Assembly (NCBI GenBank): GCA_028583605.1
Contig: CM053330.1
Location: 24,631,233 to 24,695,232, forward strand
Origin: Dastarcus helophoroides
Lineage: Eukaryota; Arthropoda; Insecta; Coleoptera; Bothrideridae
Direction of reading: 5' to 3'
DNA: 64,000 bases
Part shown: positions 24,101-35,408 of the stretch, one piece after another
How positions within the stretch are numbered: the stretch's first letter is position 1
How the letters are laid out: each line of letters begins with the position of its first letter
Notes under the pieces: generated by a model
Databases searched by the model: none
Seen by the model: the letters and a program-made list of their open reading frames with translations, nothing else
Told to the model about the DNA's origin: nothing
Translations under genes and position numbers: made by a program

Positions 24101-24190
24101 GTTTATTAAAAATTTAAACAGAAGCAGAAATTTTTTATTAAAGGCCGAATTTTGAAATCGTCAACATTTTTTAAAAAGTCGAAAATTAAA
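21160..24190. repeat. Large AT-rich array with orientation switch
   Basis: About 3 kb of degenerate short units. From 21160 to about 22960 they read in the GACTTTTTTCAAAATTTC sense. From about 22960 to 24190 they read in the inverse GAAATTTTGAAAAAGTC sense, so the block is inverted about its middle. A longer tandem duplication lies at 21763-22040: TTTTAACTAACCAGAATATT recurs with a 174-bp period. It fills the spacer between CPSF2 and HADHB. Open frames within it are low-complexity and rejected. Confidence 0.8.
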
Positions 24191-24644
24191 AGCGGGCCTG
24201 ACCCGCACGGAATCCTGATAAAGTTTCTGAATCACAAACCTAGTCAGGATTCATGCATGGATGATCGGCGACTACATTCGTGATTTGGAAACGTTATTAG
24301 TTATGCATGTGGGCTGGTCTTTGTGTCACTATTAAATAAATATTTAGAGACTCGAAAATTAGAAGACCTAAAACCAATAACATTTTTTTAGTAATTAGTT
24401 TTTCCTACACAATTGTAATGGATTGTTTAAGATTGTGTAAGATTTAATAATTAACAAAAAAATTTACAAATATATCGTTTATTATTAAGAGCTATACAAA
24501 ATACATTTTTAAATAAGAAGTAAATGTTTATTTACATATGAAATGCTCATTTAAACAATTTCAAGTTTGTTTAACACTTTTAGACTTGAGCTACTCTAAT
24601 AAAAATTAAAAATTCATGTTCAACAAATCCACGACACATACAGA

Positions 24645-26502
24645 TCAATTGGGAGTAGCGTCAGGATGTCTTTCCAGAATCATAGCAACACCTTGCCCTC
24701 CAGCGGCGCAGGCGGCCACCAATCCAAACTGCCCGTCTTCCCTAACCAATCTGTTAGCCGTGTGCATGGCCAATCTGACGCCAGTGGCGGCGAATGGATG
24801 CCCGATCGACAAAGACCCACCCCAAGTGTTGAACTTGTTCAAATCTGGGGCGCCCACCTTCGATTTCCTATTCATATAATTTTGAGCGAACCAGTCACTA
24901 TCCATTGCTTTGAGGTTCGCCAAGATTTGCCCCTGGAAAAAACATTGAAAAACTGCCAATTAGATATCGATAGCACTTACAGCAAACGCTTCATGAAATT
25001 CCCAAACATCAACATCCTTGACCGTCAATCCAGCTCTTTCTAACACGAGAGGTGTACCATAGGCTGGGCCTAACAGAAGCTGGTCGATGGGGTCTTGCGA
25101 CACGTAGAGGAAGTCCCTCAAGTAAGCTTTAGGTTTAAGTCCGAGCTGTTTCGCTTTTGCTTCTGGCATGAGAAGAGCTGCGGAGGCACCGTCAGTCTAA
25201 AACGAGCAATTCATTACTAAATACACAAAAATAATTCTTAACATACCAAAAATGACGCATTCGCGGCGGTGATGGTGCCGTGAGGCTTAATAAAAGCCGG
25301 CTTCAGCTTCGCCAATTGCTCGGGGGTGGAAACTCTAATCCCATTATCTTTCTCTATCGCTTTATCTACTCCGGGAATCTGAAAACAGACAACTAGTACT
25401 CGGTCGCCAATTTTTCTTTTAATTGTCTCTTACAGATACAGGAACTAGATCAGTGAAATATCCTTTATCGTAGGCTTGTTGGGCCATGGTATGTGATCGG
25501 AGAGCGAATTCGTCCTGTTCTTTTCTGGTGGCGCCAAATGCGGCCGCTAAACGATCAGCGGAATGACCCATGGTTTCCCCAGATGAGAATTCAGCCACTG
25601 CTGGAAGCTGCAAAAACACCTTAAAACATAATCTACAGCTTTACAGGAATGGTACCTCAGGAATAAAATAGTCGGGACGGATGCTCGCCAATAGGGCTAG
25701 TTTTTGGGCGGGGGTTTTGGCCTTATTTGCTTTCAGCATCAAACTTCGCATTTTTCTATTGTGTCTTATTGGAATGTCAGACATGAATTCGACGCCTCCG
25801 GCCACAATAATATCATAGACTCCGCTGGCAATTAAGCCAATACCTTACGAGGAATAAAAATACATTTTGTAGATGGATCAACACATAACAATACATCTTT
25901 TTTTACGCAATAGAATACTGACCTGTTGTCATTGCAACATTAGATGAAATGCAAGCCATGGTAACTGTATGTGCTGGAGTTTTATCATTATAACCGGCAG
26001 CTAATGCGGCCTCTCGAGCGATATTTGAGGTTTTAACTTCTTGAATTACAGTACCATAAATAACGTAGTCGATGATATCTTTAGAAACACCAGTTTTTCT
26101 TAGAATAGCTCTGTAATTTTACTTCTGAGGTAAACCTACACATTCGATCCCTTGTCCACTTACATAAGCGCTTGTTTGGCCAAATCGTGCGGCATCAGTT
26201 TAGAATAGTCTGTTCCAGACATCAAAAATGGTGTTCTAATACCATCAACAAGTACAATATTTTTTCCAGTTTTGTCAGTTAAACTTTTCTTGTTGCTATA
26301 CAACTGATTTCCAGTGGATAAAGCCCTTAAAGCGTCTACAATTCCCACAGTTAAAATATAATTAGGAATAAGTGGACTTTGATTGGAACATTACCCAAAG
26401 TTTAATTATAACAAATAAAGCAATTTACTTACTGTAGCTTTGTTGGGGCATTCCCAAATTTGTACAACCCTTTAAAACGTTCTTCGCAATGTAATGAGCC
26501 AT
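24645..26502 (-). CDS. HADHB: Mitochondrial trifunctional enzyme beta subunit (3-ketoacyl-CoA thiolase)
   Basis: This subunit catalyses the last, thiolytic step of long-chain fatty-acid beta-oxidation in the mitochondrial inner-membrane trifunctional complex. Eight exons, high to low: 26429-26502, 26164-26376, 25923-26110, 25656-25843, 25434-25607, 25247-25378, 24981-25196 and 24645-24932. They total 1473 nt (490 aa), near the family norm. Thiolase signatures are all present: VTMACISSN with the nucleophilic Cys, [22 protein letters not shown], and AACAAGGQG with the second catalytic Cys. The N-terminus [13 protein letters not shown] is basic and lacks acidic residues, consistent with mitochondrial import. 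The exon 1/2 boundary is my least certain junction (two overlapping donors). An AATAAA-type signal is visible downstream on the minus strand near 24525. Confidence 0.95.
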
Positions 26503-26777
26503 TGTTCAAACAAAAATTAGTAAAAAGCCGTAAATCTTTAAAATTGTGTACACTTTTTGACTGCTCCCCGTTAGCCTACAAAACACGTAGACTTTGACCT
26601 ACGATGTTGCCAATCTACTAATAATAAACTTCTACCTGCACTCGGTGCAAATTTAATGTTTACCATAATATTGGAGCAAAGTACAAATAGTTAATCAATT
26701 GGAGCGTTTTTAATCCTAAATTGGTAAATATTGCGATAACGACATGACCAGGGCCGGAATCGAATTATTTTTCTATA

Positions 26778-27886
26778 GTCCATTTCTGATAAATATGCAT
26801 AAGACTAGGCAGTGAAATATTAAATTAACCTTTAGATAAGTTACTAAAAAAATTACTAGAACTAAAGTTGCCTTCATGCGTAATCATTTTGATGATTAAT
26901 AGCCGGCCATACACCATATTTGTAATACTTCTATATGGCGTGTTTTGTACCTTCGATTGTGTTCAAAAGACGGGATGGATATATATGTTTGTCTTTATGG
27001 AGGACAGAATTTATTAACCAATCCCGCTTCTCGTCAGTTATCTTTGTTGTCATTCATTTATTAGTATTCCCGCCCATCTTGTCATCTGTTCCCGCTATAA
27101 TTGAATGAATGCTTGTACTCCAAAGAGTACGACATATACTTTCATCTCACCTTTTTGACAACGCATTTTGTAGTGGCGATTATACACAACACGCCATATA
27201 GAAGTATTACATATATGCCATACACCAGCGGATTACTCGACGAATTCGATATGGCACATATTAAATCAGCGGAAATAACTATGCGTTAATGGATAGGGCA
27301 GAGCCACAGACTAATCGGCCGACTTTATTTTGCACAGCCTAAATATCTCAGTTGTGGATGTTAAAGGTTTTGATTAGTTCTGACTTTAACATCTTTCACT
27401 CAAAAATGCCAGATAACACCAGCTGAATCTTAAATTTGTACAAAAGTGACGAGCATTAGCCCACCAACGTGAAGTTTTTAACTGACGGATTTAATTGGAC
27501 GTTATACTATGTGTACAGATATGTACATTAGTGGAAAGCATCATATTTGGTATGTAACGAGCCAAGTGCGCAGATATATCTCTACGGATTAAATCCGCAG
27601 ATCATATTCGTTCGTGTATGGCCGGCTAATGTGTTGCCTATATTTGAGGGGTTGTTTGGCAGAATTAATTGAATAGTATTATTAACAATGTAATAATTTT
27701 CAGCACAAATTGACATAAAATATGAAAGATTCAGATTTCGGTTACAATTTTAAAAACACAGAACACCATTGAGAAATGTTACAGCGCTGACATACGACCA
27801 TGTCTAAATATTAATAGTTCTTTTTGTTGCCACTACAAAATTAGAAGTCCAAAACCTACTCTTATCCAGATTTATCTGAAATGGAC
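26778..27886 (-). mobile_element. TA-flanked inverted-repeat element, copy 1, with a nested insertion
   Basis: The ends GTCCATTTCTGATAAAT and ATTTATCTGAAATGGAC are inverted and flanked by TA on both sides. The non-nested parts match the element at 38332-38777 in the opposite orientation: ACTTCTAATTTTGTAGTGGC, GAAGGCAACTTTAGTTCT and the CTGCCAAACAACC block are shared. Removing the insertion at 26901-27627 leaves about 380 bp. No protein is encoded. Confidence 0.75.
26901..27627. mobile_element. Nested inverted-repeat element, AGCCGGCCATACAC ends
   Basis: The termini AGCCGGCCATACAC (26901-26914) and GTGTATGGCCGGCT (27614-27627) are perfect 14-bp inverses. Compared with the uninterrupted relative near 38630, the site appears duplicated for 3-4 bp (AAT or TAAT). 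A subterminal inverted repeat also exists: GTAATACTTCTATATGGCGT near 26921 against ACGCCATATAGAAGTATTAC near 27191. It is about 727 bp and non-coding. Superfamily not assigned. Confidence 0.72.
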
Positions 27887-27888
27887 TA

Positions 27889-28747
27889 AAAACAAAAAAT
27901 TGCCCGCATCTTTGGCTTTTGGTTGCCTTGTTGATTGAATAATGAATATGTCTATATTTAATCAACGATTCACATCGAGTTTGTGCTCAGACATGAATAT
28001 GTTTACTGATATTATTTAAAATTGGAAAAACTACTTTTGACGATATTGTTATCTAAGCTCGCACTTGATAATTTTTAAAAAGTGCGAAGAATTTATCTTT
28101 GTATTCATTGTTCCATCTGCTGAATGCAATAATCAAAGACTAAACAGAAATTAAGATCTGTCAAGCCCACAGAATAACACTCAAACAGGAATCATAGATA
28201 CATAAAAAGAAGTTTTTATATTTGTGTTTCACTAATATGATGGAAACTGAATATCTGGGAGAAAGAAAATTAAATCATTTTTATTATCATCTATTTATGT
28301 ACTTGCACACAACTGCAAGAATTGTTAATTGTTGTAATATTTAATTTGCTTTTTGATTTGACATTTTTAACTTGTAAACCACAAAGCAAATTAAGCCAAC
28401 AATATTAGACGAAATTATGAGTATTCGTATCCACCATTTTGTTTCCTTCTAGTTGAAGGAACAGCATATAATATCTTAGCCCAGAGAAAATATATTTTTG
28501 TTTTAAAATAAATAAATACTAATTTTTTTAGACATATCTTCACTTCGGCTTAACAAATAAGTACAGAAAATTCCCCACCAAGATCATGTGCGAATCGACC
28601 GCCATATTGAATTAAAGATGAAAAATTTTGTTTTTTCGTCAGTAATTCACATAATTTTAGTATTTTCCGAGCCGACTAAAATAAAAATTTAGTATTTATT
28701 TTTTTGTACCAGGGGTAATTTTTCACCTATCTTTTGTTGACTCTCTA
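27889..28747. other. No gene recognised
   Basis: AT-rich spacer between the inverted-repeat element and the large hAT transposon. No coding trace or clear repeat was seen. Confidence 0.5.
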
Positions 28748-29411
28748 CAGTGGCGGCTGGTCTTAAAGAGCGCGAGAGCGCGCGCTCCTCGTGAAATGAG
28801 CGATCTATTCTTTTCTATTTAATGTAAAAGATTTGGAATTATCTCATTTTTAAGCATAAAGTAATGATATACTAATTAACTAATACTTGAGAGTGACTTG
28901 GAATAAAGTACGCAAACCTTTTATTCCATTATATTATATAAGGAAATTTAAATAAGTTGGTGCGCTGAGAATTAAGCACATAGTGTGGCTGCCGTGCGAT
29001 GTCTATCAACGGCCTCCAAGAGTTACGGAGAAATAAACTACAGAACACCACGTTAAAGCTAACCCGGGGTACGCCGCTCCGCGCTTATGCACTATTGCCA
29101 AATGGTGAGTCGAGTCAGAGTTTAGAGTGTGTATTTATGGTTTATAATGCTAGATGCATAGGTGCCGGCTGATCTAATTGCGATTGCTAATTCTGCCGCT
29201 TACAGGCCTAACTGCCAATAGCAGCGCTATTCACAAAGAGATAGCAGCACCCATTCTAGGGTCTAATTATTAATTTGTTAATTTCGTTCTAATTCTAGGA
29301 AAAATAGTCGCTGAATAAACACCCACGACTGAATGATGACATTGACAGTACTCGTGAAAATTTCAATTTCAGTATTTTGCTTTAGATTTTAGATTTAATT
29401 CTGTGTTTAAA

Positions 29412-31444
29412 ATGAACGGTATAAGTTTTTTATTAAAAAAAGATTTTAGTAAACTTCCACTGGAAGAAAAAGTAAAAATAAAAGAATTATGTATCCACAA
29501 AAAGAGCGTTTACAAGGCACTTTTCTGCGAATACCTATAATAAGAATAACTGGATATGTGGTTGCGAGGTAACGAATTTGCTGTACTGTTTCTCGTGTGT
29601 TATTTTACAATCCATCGGGGTCTTCACCGTCAGATTTAAGTTGGGCTAGAACCGGAATAAAAGATTTACCTCATCTTTCAGTCAGAATTAAAAAACATGA
29701 GGAATCGCATAGTCATATTAATGCTTGCACAGCGTTCTCTTTACTTGGAAAAGTCAATATTATAGCTGAACTTAATTCTACTCAGAGGCAACATATAATG
29801 GAGCATAATAAGAAAGTTAGAAAAAATCGTTATATTTTGAAAAGAATTAATTGTTGCATAAAATTTTGCAGCGCGTTTGAATTAGCACTTACAGGTCATG
29901 ATGACAGTGAACAATCAAAAAATCATGGAATATTTAGGGAACTTGTCGATTTTTCCGCTGAATTGGATGTAACCCTTCAAGAACATTTAAAAACTGCAAC
30001 CGTTTTTCAGGGAACATCAAAAACCATTCAAAATGAAATATTAGATTCTATACTGGCGGTTTGCAGAGATGAAATCAGTAAACAAATTAGAGATTCAGAA
30101 TTTCTGTCTGTTGAATGTGACGAAACTACAGACGTAACTAGCTTAAAAACAAATCCGCCAAAGGCATAACAGAATGTGTCGAAGAAGAACTGGACCCTTT
30201 AATTTTGCAACTCACAAATTATTTGCACAAACTTACAATGGTGCAAACGTTATGAGTGGCTCTATAAACGGAGTGCAGACTCGAATTAAATCAAAATATC
30301 CTTATGCCCATTATGTTTACTGTTATGCTCACCAGCTTAATCTTATAATGCAGAAAGCAGCATTGCAACATTCCAAAGTTCGTGTATTTTTAAATAACCT
30401 ATCGGCTATTCCTGCTTTTTTTCAAATTCATCTAATCGATGTGATGTCTTAGAAGAAATTGTCAAACAGAGACTGCCCAAGGTGGCAGAAGCTCGGTGGA
30501 ATTATAATATTAGAACAGTAAATACTGTGTATGAAAACCGGGAAGAGCTAATAGAAGTATTTGAAAAAATAGAAGAATGATGTACAAATGGTGCAACTTT
30601 AAATGAAGCTTCCGGCTTCAGACGAGCTTTAGAAGACACAGAATTTATGTTTTGGTTGACGTTGTTTCACAAAATTTTTCCACACGTCGACGTACTTTAT
30701 AATCAAATTCAGTCGAGAAATAAAGACAGTATACAGCTGCAAAAAGATATAATTAATTTTGAAAACACTATTTCTACCATTAGAAATAAAACAGAAGACA
30801 TTGAGAAACGCGTCAATACAAACTTATCAACCAGAAGAAGGAAAGGAAGTGATGATCATTTACAAAAAAGTGTGTATGCTAAAAAAATCTGCGACGTAAT
30901 CATAACACAAATGAAGGAGAGATTTTCGTACCGTGGACATATTTTAGCTGCTGAACTATTTAACAATCAACTATTTAAAAGATTTGCAGCTACTTTTCCA
31001 GTTAGTATTTTCTGAGCTGTGACTTCTGCTTATCCACACGTATGTGCGCCTCGATTGAAAACAGAACTGACAGTTACTTATTCAAGACCAGATTTTGTTG
31101 ATATTATAGGCGCCGTTAATTTATTATCATTTATGTCAGAAAATAATTTAACTGAAACATTTTCTGAAACAGTAAAATTATTTAATATAATTTTAACAAC
31201 ACCAATGACAACTGCAGAATCAGAAGGCTGTTTTTCGACGCTTAAAAGAATTAAAAGTTTCTTACGCAATACTATGAACAATGATCGTTTAAGTGCATTA
31301 GCGATGATGTTCATCAACAAAAATGTGGTGCAGGAAATAGACAATTTTGATGAAAAAGTAACAGAACACTTTATTTCTTTAAAAGGTCATAGAGTGGATT
31401 TTATTTATAAAAAATATTTTTTTTTGTGTTTTTGTATAGTTTAA
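29412..31444 (+). pseudogene. hAT transposase (DUF4371 / ZMYM1-like type), broken
   Basis: The reading starts MNGISFLLKKDFSKLPLEEK at 29412. It passes through a zinc-finger-like segment NNWICGCEVTNLLYCFSC, then HEESHSHINACTAFSLLGK, ILDSILAVCRDEISKQI and VECDETTDVTS (the first catalytic Asp region). Further on are YNGANVMSGSINGVQ, YCYAHQLNLIMQ and RWNYNIRTVNTVYENREEL. It ends with the hAT dimerisation domain around AESEGCFSTLKRIKSF. The frame changes near 29540, 30170 and 30415, with stops near 30168, 30579 and 31013. About 60 residues appear to be missing after DETTDVTS compared with relatives; that estimate is from memory of the family layout. Confidence 0.85.
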
Positions 31445-31708
31445 TTAGAACTTTGTAATAAAATACATTTTATCTTCCAATGCAGTTTTCGTTAAAAAAT
31501 AATATAATTTTATTCCTATGAAAGCAAATAAATTTAATTAAGTAACGAAAAGCGGTAGCGAGGTGCAACGGTACACAGTGCTTTAAAGGGGCCCAGAAAT
31601 GTCGATAATGTTTTTTTTTGTACTCAATGAATATAATTTAGAGATGATAATTCAAAAATATTTTAGAGGTTATAAGATGGTAATTAAATTTAATTCGTAA
31701 AAATATTA

Positions 31709-33239
31709 CACTTCTCCACAAAATTAACGCACCACTATCCTTTTATCAAAAATCATGTACATATGCAAATAATTTAAAATTTTCACATGCATCGACATTA
31801 GCATATCATGTTAGGATGTGATAAATGCTGCCTCTTTTTGTTGGTCCATTTTGCAGCTGGTATCAAGAAAAAAAACAAAATAAGGTATAAACAACATAAA
31901 ACAGGATTTTGTGTTGTTCCATTAGAGTTCTGTATAATTGACTGTTTGAGATGTGTTTTGGCATTTTGGATTGAGAAACATTATTTTCAAAAGATGAACC
32001 GTGTTTCGCGCAATTTAAGTCGTGATGAGTGTGTCCAGGCTGTAACATTAGCCGGTGAAGGATTAAGTTACCGAAACATTGCCCAAAGACTTGGAGTATG
32101 CCATTCAACAATTTCTCGTGTCATTCAACGGTTCCGGGAAACAAATACGAATCAAAGAAGACCAGGACAAGGAAGGCCTAGCAAAACAACCTCTCTACAA
32201 GATCGTTTTTTGAGACTCCGTGCATTACGTGAGCGATTTACAACCTGTAGAAGTTTGCAAATCCAGCTTGCAACCACACATAATCTGCAAGTTAGCATAG
32301 AAACGGTTAGAAGGCGGCTTGACGCTGACGAGTTGCACCCCAAAATTCCAGCCAGGGGTCCATTCTTAACGGCAGACCATCGCCGAATAAGACTACAATT
32401 TGCTAGAGATCACGTCAATTGAACCAACGCCGAATGGGCTCGTGTCTTGTTCACAGACGAGTCCAGATTTTGTCTGTTTAACAATGATAGACGTGTGAGA
32501 GTGTTTCGACGAAGAAACGAACGGTATGCCCAATGCAACATAAGACCACTCCAAGATTTTGGTGGCGGATCAATAATGGTATGGGGTGGCATCTCTTCAA
32601 TGGGTCACACAGACTTGCAGGTGATCAATCGAGGTTCATTGAATAGTCGACGATAAATAACCGAAATTGTACAAGAACATGTCGTGCCGTATGGTCCCTA
32701 TATTGGCGATGATTTTATTCTAATGCAAGATAATGCGAAACCACACATTGCTAGAATAGTGAGAGAATACTTTGATGAAGTTGGTATTCAGGTTATGGAC
32801 TGGCCAGCAAGAAGTCCAGACCTGAATCCCATAGAACATTTGTGGGACATTATTGGAAAGGGAGTCAAAGCTCTTATGCCCCCTCCAGCTACCCTTGGTG
32901 AGGTACAAGAAAGAATTCTAGAAATTTGGGATGGACTAGATCAAAGGGAGATAACAAGTTTAATAGAGAGTCTGCCACATCGGTGTGAAGCTGTTATCCG
33001 CGGTAGAGGGGAAAACACACGATATTAACCTTAAAAAAAATGTGAAAAAATTAGAATTTTGCAATATTTTGTTAGGTATTAAATAAATCATAAAAACTAC
33101 TGTCATTAAATGACTGGGGAAATAAAAGTCTTTTAATCCTTAAGGTGTTAAAGTTCTGAATATCAAATTTTATGATTTTGAGATAATTTTTTAGTTATCC
33201 CCAAATTTCCAAGTGGTGCGTTAATTTTGTGGAGAAGTG
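31709..33239 (+). mobile_element. Tc1-type (Tc1/mariner) transposon
   Basis: The ends are perfect inverted repeats of about 28 bp: CACTTCTCCACAAAATTAAC at the left, mirrored by GTTAATTTTGTGGAGAAGTG at the right. Each is flanked by TA (31707-31708 and 33240-33241). The 1531-bp length and single transposase gene are typical of Tc1. It is inserted in the 3' part of the hAT element 28748-33382 and is therefore younger than it. Confidence 0.95.
31994..33028 (+). pseudogene. Tc1 transposase (DD34E), two in-frame stops
   Basis: The frame from MNRVSRNLSRDECVQAV to GENTRY spans 345 codons, the normal Tc1 transposase length, without any frameshift. It is interrupted only by TGA at 32420-32422 and TAA at 32654-32656. 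The N-terminal helix-turn-helix region (YRNIAQRLGVCHSTISRVIQ) is followed by the GRPSKT hook. The catalytic residues are all present: D in LFTDESRF, D in LMQDNAKPH, and E in SPDLNPIEHLWD, with 34 residues between the second and third. The copy is probably inactive as read, but recent. A longer upstream frame from 31808 has no family support, so I chose 31994. Confidence 0.93.
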
Positions 33240-33390
33240 TATTACATATTACACCTTTTGTATCATTTTTGTTTCTCCTAAATTTAATACCTTGCTACGG
33301 TATTGGAGTCACCTAAACTCTTAACTATTAATATTTTTTGAATCTGCGCACCCCCTGTCAAAAAGTCACCAGCCGCCACTGACTTTCTAT

Positions 33391-34048
33391 ACCTTACCTG
33401 TGGAGTCAAGGTCTATGCAAATAAGTATAATTAACTGAATAAAAAAATCTCACATTTCAACAGTTTTTATCTTCTATAACTACTTGAAATCTTGGATAAA
33501 AGTACAAAAAATCTAATTTTCCTGATTTTCGATCGCACTTGAAAGAAAATTTTAGTGTGATGAATCCAACAGGAACAGATGGAGTTACCATCGTTGATGA
33601 ACAAATAACGAAATTAGCTAAGGAAATTCCCGTTTTTTTCTTTGTTGTTTCTACAAAGCAGTTTTTTTAATGTAACCTCCACTTGAAACAAGTCATGTTT
33701 GCGAAGGTGTAGAACGAATGTCAATTTAGAAAATAAAATTCTTCAAATGTCGAGATTAAAATCGAAAATTCAACTTTTAATAAATGAATCAAAATTTCTA
33801 GTTTGGAGCCGAAAATTCAAGATAAAAATGGCAATTTCGAGATTTATGTCTAAATTCCCACTTTAAACTTGAAATTTCAATTTTAATCAAGAACTTTGTA
33901 AGAAAATTCAGTACATACAGTTTGTAACAAATTCGTTTCTCACTGCAGATATGTCGAAAACGGTAAAAGATACAGCATCGGTTAAATTTGGGCAAAGTTG
34001 CACAATTCGGAAATCAGGAATATTCCGTTGAGAAATCGAAAATATCTC
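33391..34048. other. No gene; patches of dispersed repeat
   Basis: AT-rich spacer. Between 33735 and 33895 short units such as CGAGATTAAAATCGAAA recur, a diluted version of the arrays. From 33960 a unit of about 105 bp begins and is repeated at 34060. The repeated unit contains GATACAGCATCGGTTAAATT and TTGAGAAATCGAAAATATC. Confidence 0.5.
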
Positions 34049-35230
34049 TAGGGATCTCGTAAAAAGTGAGAGATACAGTATAGGTTAAATTACGGCAAAG
34101 TTGCATAATTTGGCGCCCGTTGAGGAATCGAAAATATCTCCTGCTGCTCTTGAAAAAAAGTAAAATTTTGGATTTTCCTTTTTATTATTTCATGGCTTTA
34201 TTTGAAGAGTAATAGAAAAACTAAAAACAATTTTTTCTCTCCTTCACAAGATAGCATAAGAAGTTTTTTATTAGACGTTTCGTCTTTTCACTGCCATCAT
34301 CAAGTTCATTATTTTAAATGCGGACCTGTAATTTTCATTGCATCTTTGTATAGCTTTCGAGTCTCCGACCTTATTGATGTATCTGACTAAACGTTTTCGT
34401 AACTTCAAACCATCATAAAGGAAAAATGCATATTTTTAGACAGATGTCCTAAAAGTCTGTTATTTTACAGTAATAAGCCTACCTTGAGATATATTATATG
34501 AAAAATAACGCCCAAGGGCATTAAGGATATCTATAACGCCCTTGGGCGTTTCGAATTAAATAGCATATTTGTAGGACATTAAACTGTAAGGTCACTTTAT
34601 TATTTTTTCATAATTAATAAGTAATTATTGTTGCCAATAAAATTATAAATCTGTAATTAATTAGTAAGAAAAAAAGGAAATGGCAAAATTAATAAATCCT
34701 AACAAAAAGCAGACAATCATGAATAACTGACCACCCAAAATAAAGACTAATAACTACGGACAAGACAACTATGGATAATTAGAATAACAAATAAAATAAT
34801 AACTGTCACATTTCGTTTGTTGTATTTTATTGCTTTCTGGTTAACTATTATTCAAAAATACAAAATACGTTAATCTGAAAAAAGGTTTTTTTTTCTTGAT
34901 AATAGTTTATAGTTACAAAACCTTTAGCCACATAAAAGTTGGATCCAATTTAAAATAATTTGATCATAGTAGTGAAAAGACGAAGCGTCTAATAAAAAAA
35001 ACCTTTCAGGTTATTTTGTAAAGGATAAAATGTTTTTAGTTTTTCGATTACCCTTTAAATAACGCCAAGAAAAAATAAAAACAAAAATCCAAAACTTTAC
35101 TTTTTTTCAAAAATCTCAAGAGCAGCAAGAGATATTTTCGATTTCTCAACGGCATATTATTGGTTGCCAAATTATACAACTTTGCCCTAATTTAATGTAT
35201 ACTGTATCTCCCACTGTTTACGAGATCCCT
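34049..35230. mobile_element. Foldback-like element with long inverted repeats
   Basis: The left arm (about 34049-34330) begins TAGGGATCTCGTAAA. The right arm (about 34950-35230) ends TTTACGAGATCCCT. Inside the arms, TTATTAGACGTTTCGTCTTTT near 34269 mirrors AAAAGACGAAGCGTCTAATA near 34976, and GAAAATATCTCCTGCTGCTC mirrors GAGCAGCAAGAGATATTTTC. The region between the arms is about 600 bp and non-coding. The left flank carries an extra tandem copy of about 105 bp of the terminal segment (from 33960). No target duplication was confirmed. Confidence 0.75.
34507..34550. repeat. Perfect hairpin inside the foldback element
   Basis: AACGCCCAAGGGC and GCCCTTGGGCGTT form a 13-bp stem around an 18-nt loop. 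Each half is itself palindromic (GCCCAAGGGC). It is the most GC-rich spot of the element. Confidence 0.8.
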
Positions 35231-35408
35231 GTAGCGAGCAGCGATATTGTTACAACCTATAGAGTTCAATACTAAAGTTTGTAAAAAATTTTTTTTTAAT
35301 TATGTAATGTTCGTAGTTTTTAAGCCAAGAAAAAAAAAGTACAAAAAATTGTGGTAAAAAAAATTTGATAAATAAATGTAAAAAATGTTTATTGCTAATC
35401 AAACAGTA

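Larger units (their letters stand above)
28748..33382 (+). mobile_element. hAT DNA transposon with degenerate transposase, interrupted by a Tc1 element
   Basis: Left terminus CAGTGGCGGCTGGT, right terminus ACCAGCCGCCACTG. Flanks are ACTCTCTA (28740-28747) and ACTTTCTA (33383-33390), an 8-bp target duplication with one substitution. It shares termini with the shorter copies at 1327 and 7020. Just inside the left end is a GC-rich palindromic stretch (GAGCGCGAGAGCGCGCGCTC). Removing the Tc1 element at 31709-33239 leaves about 3.1 kb, a usual length for an autonomous hAT. The transposase is broken, so this copy is inactive. Confidence 0.92.

Noticed and set aside
26349..26352. Non-canonical TG acceptor for HADHB exon 2
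   Set aside because: An ordinary AG acceptor at 26377-26378 with the alternative donor keeps the frame, so no unusual splice site is needed.
30647..31444. Domesticated hAT transposase gene
   Set aside because: Multiple frame changes and stops and clear element termini around it; there is no sign of purifying selection in the reading.
31808..31993. Upstream extension of the Tc1 transposase from ATG 31808
   Set aside because: The extension lacks family similarity and makes the protein longer than normal; ATG 31994 gives the usual start and length.
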